From contig NZ_JNYQ01000011.1 of assembly GCF_000717245.1 (NCBI RefSeq), positions 124,001 to 188,000 of the forward strand: DNA of 64,000 nt, given 5' to 3'. Numbering within the stretch: position 1 is the stretch's first letter; each line of letters starts with the position of its first letter. The position numbers were made by a program, and so were the translations under genes. This DNA is from Kitasatospora papulosa (GTDB taxonomy: Bacteria > Actinomycetota > Actinomycetes > Streptomycetales > Streptomycetaceae). Positions 57,855 through 64,000 of the stretch are shown here, piece by piece. A model generated the notes under the pieces. That model searched no databases. It saw only the letters and a list, made by a program, of their open reading frames with translations, and was not told the origin of the DNA.

Positions 57855-58919
57855 ATGAACCGTGCCCATCGCCTCGCGGCGTCGGCCTCCACCGGGCTCG
57901 CCCTCCTCGCCGCAACGGCCTGCGGTACGACCGACGTCGACAAGGCAGCGGCCGGAAGCACCGCCGACGCGTCACCCGCGTCGAAGAGCTGCGCCGACGA
58001 CACCACGGCCACCTCCACGAAGCCGGTCTCCTTCAAGGACGGCGTCGGCCGGCAGGTCGAGCTCGACAAGCCCGCCAAGCGGATCGCGGTCCTGGAGTGG
58101 CAGCAGGTCGAGGACGCGCTGACCCTGTGCGTCACCCCCACCGCGGTCTCCGACGCCAAGGGCTACAGCACCTGGGTCAGCGCGGAGAAGCTGCCCAGCG
58201 GCGTCACGGACATCGGCACCCGTGAGGAGCCCGACCTCGACACCCTCTACGCGGCCAAGCCCGACCTCATGGTCGTCGAGGCCTTCGACGCCGACGACGA
58301 GACCATCGCGAAGCTGGAGAAGCGCGGCGTCCCCGTGATGGCCACGCGGGGCGCGAACCCGAAGGACCCGATCGGGAACATGCGGGAGGTGTTCAGCATG
58401 ATCGGTGAGGCGACGGGCCGCACCGAACGCGCCGACCAGGTGCTCGACGAGTTCGACCAGCACCTCGCGACGGCGAAGAAGCAGGTCACCGACGCCGACC
58501 TGCCCACGAAGGACTTCCTGTTCTTCGACGGATGGCTCCAGGGAGGCAACCTCACCGTCCGCCCCTACAGCGACGGCGCCCTCTTCACCGAGATAGGCAA
58601 GGAACTCGGTATGAAGCCCGCGTGGACCAACGACGTCAACAAGGCCCACGGCGACGGCGGCGTCGACCCCTCCTACGGTCTCGCGCAGACCGACGTCGAA
58701 GGACTCACCGCGGTCGGTGACGCCAACCTCTTCTACGCCAACGACGAGGGCGCCGGAGGCTACGTCGCCGCCCTGGCCAAGAACCCGATCTGGAAGACCC
58801 TCCCGGCCGTGAAGGAAGGACGCGCCCACGCGTTCCCGGCACGGGTGTGGGGCGCCGGCGGCCCGCGCTCCTGCGCGCAGGCGATCGACGCCTACGTCGA
58901 CGTGCTCGACAAGAAGTGA
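57855..58919 (+). CDS. Iron-siderophore ABC transporter substrate-binding lipoprotein
   Basis: 354 residues from ATG 57855. Lipobox AATAC with lipidated C23. Type III periplasmic-binding (FecB/BtuF) fold: RQVELDKPAKRIAVLEWQQVEDALTL, PDLDTLYAAKPDLMVVE, and the central helix followed by GGYVAALAKNPIWKTLPAVKEGRAH. It captures a ferric siderophore outside the membrane. Its stop overlaps the permease GTG (GTGA). Confidence 0.9.
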   Translation: MNRAHRLAASASTGLALLAATACGTTDVDKAAAGSTADASPASKSCADDTTATSTKPVSFKDGVGRQVELDKPAKRIAVLEWQQVEDALTLCVTPTAVSDAKGYSTWVSAEKLPSGVTDIGTREEPDLDTLYAAKPDLMVVEAFDADDETIAKLEKRGVPVMATRGANPKDPIGNMREVFSMIGEATGRTERADQVLDEFDQHLATAKKQVTDADLPTKDFLFFDGWLQGGNLTVRPYSDGALFTEIGKELGMKPAWTNDVNKAHGDGGVDPSYGLAQTDVEGLTAVGDANLFYANDEGAGGYVAALAKNPIWKTLPAVKEGRAHAFPARVWGAGGPRSCAQAIDAYVDVLDKK

Positions 58920-61018
58920 GCACACAGCAGATACCGGCACCCGGAGGGAAGCCGCTGCCGCGCGCCGAGCGCGGTGGCGGCCCCACCGGGGTGCTCGTCC
59001 TCGTACTCCTCCTCGCCACCACCGCGCTGGTCGGCCTGTGGCACCTCACGCAGGGGACCTCGGGCGTCGGCGTCGGCGACCTGGTGCGCTACCTCGCCGG
59101 AGACCGGGACAACACCGGCGGGGCCCCGGTCGGCGAGATCTTCACCGGCTCCCGCCTGCCACGCCTCCTCGCCGGCATCGCGGTGGGCTTCGCCCTCGGC
59201 TGCGCAGGCGCGCTGCTCCAGTCGGTCACGCACAACGCGCTCGCCTCCCCGGACACCCTCGCGGTCACCGCCGGGGCCTACTTCACGCTCACCCTCGTCG
59301 CGGCCTTCGGACTCGCCGTCCCGCTCTGGGCGTCGGGTGCCGTCGCCTTCGCCGGCGGCCTGGTCGCGGCGGCGCTCGTGCTGCTTCTGGCCGGCCGAGC
59401 CGCGGGTACCGCGGGCACCCGCCTGATCCTCGCCGGATCGGCGACGGCGATGGCCCTGGACGCGGCGACCGGGATGATGCTCATCCTGTTCAACCAGAAC
59501 ACGACCGGCCTCTTCGCCTGGGGCAGCGGTTCGCTCGCCCAGCTGAACATCGACGCCTCGGTACGCGCCTTCCCTCTGGTGGCCGTGGTGCTGTGCGTCG
59601 CTCTGGCACTGTCCCGGCGGCTGGACGTGATGAACCTCGGCGACGACGCCGCGTCCACCCTCGGTGTGCCGATCCGTTCCACCCGTGTGGCCGCGGTCCT
59701 GTGCGCGGTACTGCTGACCGGCACCGCCGTGACGCTCGCCGGTCCCATCGCCTTCGTCGGCCTCGGCGCCCCCGTCGCGGCCCGCCTGATCGCGGGACGG
59801 GCGCGCGCGCTGCGCCGGCACTTCTTCCTCGTACCCGCGGCGGGGCTGCTCGGCGCGCTGCTCATCCTGCTCGCGGACGCCGTCCTGCGCGCGCTCCAGG
59901 GTGCGTCCGGTGCCGCCTCCATCCCCACCGGCGTACCGACCGCGCTGCTCGGCGCCGTCGTGATCATCGTTCTCGCGATGCGCCTGCGCGACACGGGCCG
60001 GCTCCGTCAGCCGCCCGCCGCCCGGGTCGCCGCGCGGTCCCGCCGCGCGTATCTCCTCGTCGTGGCCGTCACGGTGGCTCTGCTGGCCGGGGCGGTCGTC
60101 GTCGCGGTCCTGGCGGGAAGCCTCTGGCTGAAGACGGGGGACGTCGTGCTCTGGATCCAGGGCACGGCCCCCGACCTGATCGGCCAGGCACTCGACGACC
60201 GGTTCCCGCGTGTCGTCGCGGCGGTCCTCGCCGGAGCGGCGCTGGGCCTGGCCGGATGCGTCGTACAGAGCTCGGTACGCAATCCGCTGGCGGAGCCGGG
60301 AGTGCTCGGCATCACGGCGGGCGCCGGACTGGGGGCGGCGAGCGTCGTCACGTCCGGCCTGTCCGGCGGGCAGCCGGTGCTCGTCGCGGTCGCGGTCGCG
60401 GCAGGGCTCGCCACCTTCGGGCTGATCGCCCTGCTGGCCTGGCGCGGCGGCTTCCTGCCCGACCGGTTCGTCCTCATCGGCATCGGCTGCGGGTACGGCC
60501 TCAGCTCCGTCACCACCTTCCTCCTGCTGCGTGCCGACCCGTACAACACGCCCCGGATCTTCACCTGGCTCTCCGGCACGACCTACGGCCGCACACTGCC
60601 CGATGTCGTACCGGTCGCGGTCGCCCTGGCGCTCGCGCTCCCCACGCTGCTCGCCATGCGCCGTCAGCTCGACCTGCTCGCCGTCGACGAGGACACCCCG
60701 CGCCTCGTCGGCGTCAGGGTGGAACGCGCGCGCTTCGCCGCACTGGCGATCGCCGCGGTGCTCGCGGCGCTCAGCGTGATCGCCGTCGGCGTCGTCGGCT
60801 TCGTGGGGCTCGTCGCACCGCACCTCGCCCGGTCGCTGGTGGGTGCCCGGCACGGCCGCGCGATCCCGGTCGCGATGCTGCTCGGCGGGCTGCTGGTCTG
60901 TGTGGCCGACGCCCTCGGCCGCACGCTGGTCGCACCCGCGCAGGTGCCGGCGGGCCTCATGATCGCCCTGGTCGGAGCGCCGTACTTCGTCTGGGTGCTC
61001 CGGAAGTCCCGCGCATGA
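58916..61018 (+). CDS. Fused FecCD-type iron-siderophore permease
   Basis: 700 residues from GTG 58916, twice the usual length: two FecCD units in tandem (about 35-355 and 365-700), each with its own GSRLPRLLAG/DDRFPRVVAA start, the E-A-A-like coupling loop (NLGDDAASTLGVPIRSTRVAAV; AVDEDTPRLVGVRVERARFAAL), and VAPHL/APVAARL motif. About 18-20 membrane helices. It resembles FhuB-type fusions and supplies the whole channel as one chain. Confidence 0.9.
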   Translation: MSTQQIPAPGGKPLPRAERGGGPTGVLVLVLLLATTALVGLWHLTQGTSGVGVGDLVRYLAGDRDNTGGAPVGEIFTGSRLPRLLAGIAVGFALGCAGALLQSVTHNALASPDTLAVTAGAYFTLTLVAAFGLAVPLWASGAVAFAGGLVAAALVLLLAGRAAGTAGTRLILAGSATAMALDAATGMMLILFNQNTTGLFAWGSGSLAQLNIDASVRAFPLVAVVLCVALALSRRLDVMNLGDDAASTLGVPIRSTRVAAVLCAVLLTGTAVTLAGPIAFVGLGAPVAARLIAGRARALRRHFFLVPAAGLLGALLILLADAVLRALQGASGAASIPTGVPTALLGAVVIIVLAMRLRDTGRLRQPPAARVAARSRRAYLLVVAVTVALLAGAVVVAVLAGSLWLKTGDVVLWIQGTAPDLIGQALDDRFPRVVAAVLAGAALGLAGCVVQSSVRNPLAEPGVLGITAGAGLGAASVVTSGLSGGQPVLVAVAVAAGLATFGLIALLAWRGGFLPDRFVLIGIGCGYGLSSVTTFLLLRADPYNTPRIFTWLSGTTYGRTLPDVVPVAVALALALPTLLAMRRQLDLLAVDEDTPRLVGVRVERARFAALAIAAVLAALSVIAVGVVGFVGLVAPHLARSLVGARHGRAIPVAMLLGGLLVCVADALGRTLVAPAQVPAGLMIALVGAPYFVWVLRKSRA

Positions 61019-61071
61019 CACCGCGAGGCGGATCCCGTCCCCGTTCCCTCCGACCCGCAAGGAGTTCCGCC

Positions 61072-62187
61072 ATGGCGGCCCCGCAGGAAACGCCCGTGAG
61101 CAGCGTCGTCGTCCCGTTCGTACCCGGCACCACGCCGGCCCCGTTGCGGCGCCTCGGACACGACGAGGTGGTGGAACGCTGGCACGCCGTCGACCGGTCC
61201 GCCCAGGCTCCTCACATCGTGGCCGTCGCCGTCCGGGGCGACGAGGGCGAGGAATGGACCGCTGCCGCACTCGTGACGGCCCGCCCGCACACGGCCTATC
61301 TGAAGATCGTCGACGCCGTCGGCGACGTGCCGGCTGCCGTGGCGGCGGTCGTCGCACACGCACGTGACCGGGACCTCGCGCAGGTTAAGTGGGAGGGATG
61401 GACGGCGAGTCCGGAAGCCGCCGCCGCTGCGGGCTTCACGCCGCTGCAACCACCGCTCGCGCAGTCGGCAGGCGCAGCCGGACCCGCCACCGGTTACGTC
61501 CGCTGGCTGGGCGACGCCGAGGTGACGGAGCCCCCGTACTACGGGCAGAGCACGCACTTCACCTGCGGCGCCGTCACCGCGCTGGTCGCGCAGACGCAGG
61601 CGGGGGCGATGGCGCGGGAGGCGCTCGACCGCCGGGCGGAGCTGACGCTCTGGCGCGCCGCGACCAACTTCCAGGCCTGCGAACCCGTCGGACTGGGCGT
61701 CGCCGTGCGCAGGGCGTGGCCCTCGTCGCCGGTCGCGGTCCACCTCGACACGGACCTGCCCGTCATGCTCGGCCACCTCTCCGAGAGCGAGCAGGAGTGG
61801 CGTGCCTGCCTCCAGAGCATGTCGCGTACGGACGCCGAGAGCGTCGGCGTCCTGGTCGACCACCGCCCCCTGACCGTGGCCGCGATCCGGGACGCGGTCG
61901 GCCGAGGGGAGCACGTGCTGCTCCTGGTCTCGCTCGCCGGCATGCAGGGGTTCGAGGTCCCGCACTGGGTGCTCTGCCACGGCACCGCACCCGGCGCGGT
62001 CGTGATCGAGGACCCCTGGGCCAACGCGGCGACGGGGGACACCTGGGTCGACGCGCATCTGCTGCCGGTCGCCGACGCGTCGCTCGACACGATGTCGGCC
62101 ATCTCGCCGGACGGCTTCCACGGCGCCGTGACCCTCGGGCGTCCGGAACGGGGCGAGGCCTCCGAGACCGGACCGGCGGGCGGGTAG
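61072..62187 (+). CDS. C39-like cysteine peptidase protein coupled to iron transport
   Basis: 371 residues from ATG 61072 (AAGGAG ahead); an in-frame ATG at 61015 overlaps the permease stop (ATGA) and could be the coupled start. The N-terminal 130 residues resemble a GNAT-like fold (TAYLKIVDAVGDVPAAVAAVVAHA). The peptidase domain has C165 (STHFTCGAVTALV), H298 (VPHWVLCHG) and D314 (VIEDPW), a complete Cys-His-Asp triad. No leader. Possibly processes a peptide siderophore or a peptide signal; this role is inference. Confidence 0.82.
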   Translation: MAAPQETPVSSVVVPFVPGTTPAPLRRLGHDEVVERWHAVDRSAQAPHIVAVAVRGDEGEEWTAAALVTARPHTAYLKIVDAVGDVPAAVAAVVAHARDRDLAQVKWEGWTASPEAAAAAGFTPLQPPLAQSAGAAGPATGYVRWLGDAEVTEPPYYGQSTHFTCGAVTALVAQTQAGAMAREALDRRAELTLWRAATNFQACEPVGLGVAVRRAWPSSPVAVHLDTDLPVMLGHLSESEQEWRACLQSMSRTDAESVGVLVDHRPLTVAAIRDAVGRGEHVLLLVSLAGMQGFEVPHWVLCHGTAPGAVVIEDPWANAATGDTWVDAHLLPVADASLDTMSAISPDGFHGAVTLGRPERGEASETGPAGG

Positions 62188-62345
62188 GCCCTCGGGAGCG
62201 CTCCGCGGATTCCGGCGGTGCCGTTCGCCCGTGCGGGGCCGTCCAGGTGACCGCACACGGCTTCGGGGACGTGAGCCCGGGCGCGGTGAACCGGATCCTC
62301 CTATGCTGGAACCGCAGAGCGGGGCCGGGATCGAGGCGGTGGCGC

Positions 62346-63572
62346 ATGAAGGAACCGCAGCTCGATTACGCGGCGGTCTTCCACGCCCTCCCCGGCATGG
62401 TCGCTCTGCTCACTCCCGATCTCCTGTACGCCGACGCGAACGAGGATTTCCTCCGCCTGGCCGGACGGAGCCGCGAGCAGTTGCTGGGCCGTTACATCTT
62501 CGACGTGTTCCCCGAGAACCCCAACGACCCGGCCGCAGCCGGAATGCGGGAGACCCGGGCGTCCATGCTGCGCGTGCTGGAGACCGGCGAGCGCGACACC
62601 ATGGCACTCGTCCGCTACGACATCGAGGACCGCGAGCGCCCCGGCCACTGGGCGGAACACTTCTGGAGCCCGGTCAACGCGCCGGTCACCGATGCGGACG
62701 GGCATGTGCTGTCGATCGTGCACCGGGTGGAGGAGGTCACCGAACTCATCCGTGCCCGCGGCGCGTCCGACAGCGGCAGGGCCCGCGTGCTGGAGGCTGA
62801 GCTCTACACCCGCGCCCGTGAACTCCAGGACATCAACGAACGTCTGCGCAGGGCTCATGCGCGCGATCGGGAGGTCGCCCTGGCCCTGCAGGAGGCGATG
62901 CTCCCCGCCCCTTCCCCGGTCGGGCACCACCGTGCAGCTGTCCGCTACCAGCCCGCTGCCAGCACCCTGAACGTGTGTGGTGACTGGTACGACCTGGTCG
63001 ACCTGCCGGGCGACCGCATCGCGGTGGCCGTCGGCGACGTCGTAGGGCACGGTCTGAAGGCAGCCTGCGTGATGGGGCAGCTGCGCAGCGCTCTGAGTGC
63101 GGCCGCCCGCGTCGCCGATGGGCCCGCCCGCGCCCTGGAGGCCGTCGGGCTGTATGCCCGCCGTGTCGACGGCGCCGAGTCGTCCACGGTGGTGAAGACG
63201 TTCATCGACTGGGCCGCACACACCATCGTGTACAGCAGCGCGGGGCATCCTCCTCCGCTCCTTCTCCATCCCGACGGCACCGTGACCCTTCTCGACCAGG
63301 CGACCGACCCGCCGCTGGGCGCCCGGCCCGACCACGTCCCTCGCCCTGAGGCGACCACGCCCTTCGTCGAGGGCGGAACCCTGGTCCTGTACACCGACGG
63401 CTTGATCGAGCGTCGTCACGAGGACATCGACCTGGGTCTCGCCCGTCTGTCCGACGCACTCGTCCGCCACGGGCAGGCAGGCCCGGAGGAGCTGGCGGAC
63501 GCGCTGCTGGCCGACCTCCTCCCACCCGCCGGCAGCACCGACGACGTCGCCCTGGTGATCATCCGGCTGTGA
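62346..63572 (+). CDS. PAS-PP2C (SpoIIE/RsbU) phosphatase
   Basis: 408 residues from ATG 62346. PAS domain (about 8-130: AVFHALPGMVALLTPDLLYADANEDFLRLAGRSREQLLGRYIFDVFPENP), a coiled coil (RARELQDINERLRRAHARDREVALALQEAMLP), then the SpoIIE domain with metal-binding GDWYDLVDL, GDVVGHGLKAACVMGQLR, YSSAGHPPPLLL, LVLYTDGLIERR and TDDVALVIIRL. It should dephosphorylate anti-sigma-factor antagonists in response to a PAS signal. No partner genes beside it. Confidence 0.9.
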   Translation: MKEPQLDYAAVFHALPGMVALLTPDLLYADANEDFLRLAGRSREQLLGRYIFDVFPENPNDPAAAGMRETRASMLRVLETGERDTMALVRYDIEDRERPGHWAEHFWSPVNAPVTDADGHVLSIVHRVEEVTELIRARGASDSGRARVLEAELYTRARELQDINERLRRAHARDREVALALQEAMLPAPSPVGHHRAAVRYQPAASTLNVCGDWYDLVDLPGDRIAVAVGDVVGHGLKAACVMGQLRSALSAAARVADGPARALEAVGLYARRVDGAESSTVVKTFIDWAAHTIVYSSAGHPPPLLLHPDGTVTLLDQATDPPLGARPDHVPRPEATTPFVEGGTLVLYTDGLIERRHEDIDLGLARLSDALVRHGQAGPEELADALLADLLPPAGSTDDVALVIIRL

Positions 63573-63606
63573 CCCGCTCGGGTCCGCCGGGTCCTCCGGC
63601 CGACGC

Positions 63607-63636
63607 CCCCGGGCGCCTGATCCAGGGCGCCCGGGG
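63607..63636. terminator. Bidirectional terminator
   Basis: ccccgggcgcc / ggcgcccgggg, 11-bp perfect stem with an 8-nt loop, between the convergent phosphatase and glycosidase genes. Confidence 0.75.
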
Positions 63637-63643
63637 CCGTGCG

Positions 63644-64000
63644 TCACAGCGTCGGCGCCCGCTCGATGAACGTGTCGAGCACCCCGTCGGCCACCTTGAT
63701 GGTGCCCTGCGGCCGGGTGGTGCCCGGGATGGTGGTGTACGCGGCTGCCTGCTTCGCCAGTTCCGCCGCCTCGGCGAAGTCCGCGTCTCCGCTCCCCGAG
63801 TGCAGCCGGGCCCGCAGGCCGTCCAGGGTGGCGTCCAGCGAGCCGCCCCATGCGTCGAGGGCGTCCAGCCACGGCTTCGTCTGCGCCAGGAAGGCCGGGT
63901 CCCCGACACCGGCGCGGATCTGCTCGGGAGCCCCGGCCAGCACGTCGGCGTAGGCACCGAGCTCACGCAGCGCGGCCTGCCGTCGGGCACGGGATCCGCT
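63644..64000 (-). CDS. Probable GH84 beta-N-acetylglucosaminidase, C-terminal part
   Basis: The frame is open through the right edge; 118 C-terminal residues are visible. They form an alpha-helical segment (LRELGAYADVLAGAPEQIRAGVGDPAFLAQTKPWLDALDAWGGSLDATLDGLRARL ... KVADGVLDTFIERAPTL) like the helical region following the catalytic barrel of bacterial hyaluronidase/NagJ-type family 84 enzymes. The catalytic domain is outside the window, so this is a resemblance call. Confidence 0.55.
   Translation of the reverse strand, partial: SGSRARRQAALRELGAYADVLAGAPEQIRAGVGDPAFLAQTKPWLDALDAWGGSLDATLDGLRARLHSGSGDADFAEAAELAKQAAAYTTIPGTTRPQGTIKVADGVLDTFIERAPTL

Noticed and set aside
59038..61071. Upstream extension of the C39-like frame through the permease gene
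   Set aside because: The extension is Arg/Pro-rich out-of-frame translation of the permease; the peptidase starts at 61072 or 61015.
1..64000. Mobile elements, CRISPR arrays, tRNA or rRNA genes
   Set aside because: No transposase or integrase frame, no regularly spaced repeat-spacer array, and no tRNA/rRNA signature was seen in reading both strands.

Overview
The window is high-GC (about 70%), densely coded DNA with strong third-position G/C, GTG starts, Tat/Sec-secreted enzymes and regulator families (SARP, DUF3093, DUF3159, DUF3710, DUF4193, DUF7919) that together point to a Streptomyces chromosome. I see no tRNA, rRNA, CRISPR array, insertion sequence or phage module. Both ends cut through genes: an inositol monophosphatase on the left and a probable family 84 glycosidase on the right.

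Left part (1-18 kb) looks like conserved core. It carries the CutR/CutS two-component system, with two extracytoplasmic cysteines in CutS, a DUF4193-to-DUF3710 housekeeping block including dUTPase, an orphan ABC ATPase, and a potassium-homeostasis set: KdpD/KdpE without any KdpFABC pump, two TrkA/RCK subunits and, divergent from them, a KimA-like transporter. A TRAM-domain RNA methyltransferase follows. Genes in this part are separated by textbook bidirectional hairpins, one with a perfect 29-bp stem.

Middle part (18-31 kb) is accessory: a decayed peptidoglycan-recognition amidase whose two pieces face opposite ways, then small regulator/enzyme units (MarR with an isochorismatase-like hydrolase, TetR with NmrA/SnoaL-type proteins, XRE-cupin with threonine aldolase, TetR with quinone reductase and an alpha/beta hydrolase). 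Several have recognisable palindromic operators between them.

The 31-46 kb region holds a SARP regulator, a membrane Ser/Thr kinase with an FHA protein, and a secreted-enzyme island: two cell-wall hydrolases fused to PLL-type lectin propeller repeats, a third PLL-only protein, a penicillin acylase-family enzyme, a GxSxG esterase and a cutinase/PE-PPE-like lipase, ending in a LuxR-SARP fusion regulator. Three promoters in this island share one architecture: TCATCG-type hexamers repeated every 11 bp, then 8 bp, then a -10 box. That is the layout described for SARP-activated promoters, so the fusion regulator probably drives the island. This is my best candidate for an undescribed system.

Right part (46-64 kb): a membrane-anchored Mrr-like nuclease, an EcsC-like protein, a winged-helix/zinc-finger protein with a structured leader, a thermolysin-family protease, and a persulfide (cst-like) detoxification set. 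The last has a CstR-type repressor, three matching TACCCC..GGGGTA operators, a dioxygenase-rhodanese fusion, a rhodanese and a TauE/SafE permease broken by an in-frame TGA. It is followed by AraC and metallo-beta-lactamase genes, an octamer repeat, an iron-siderophore ABC transporter coupled to a C39-like cysteine peptidase, and a PAS-SpoIIE phosphatase.
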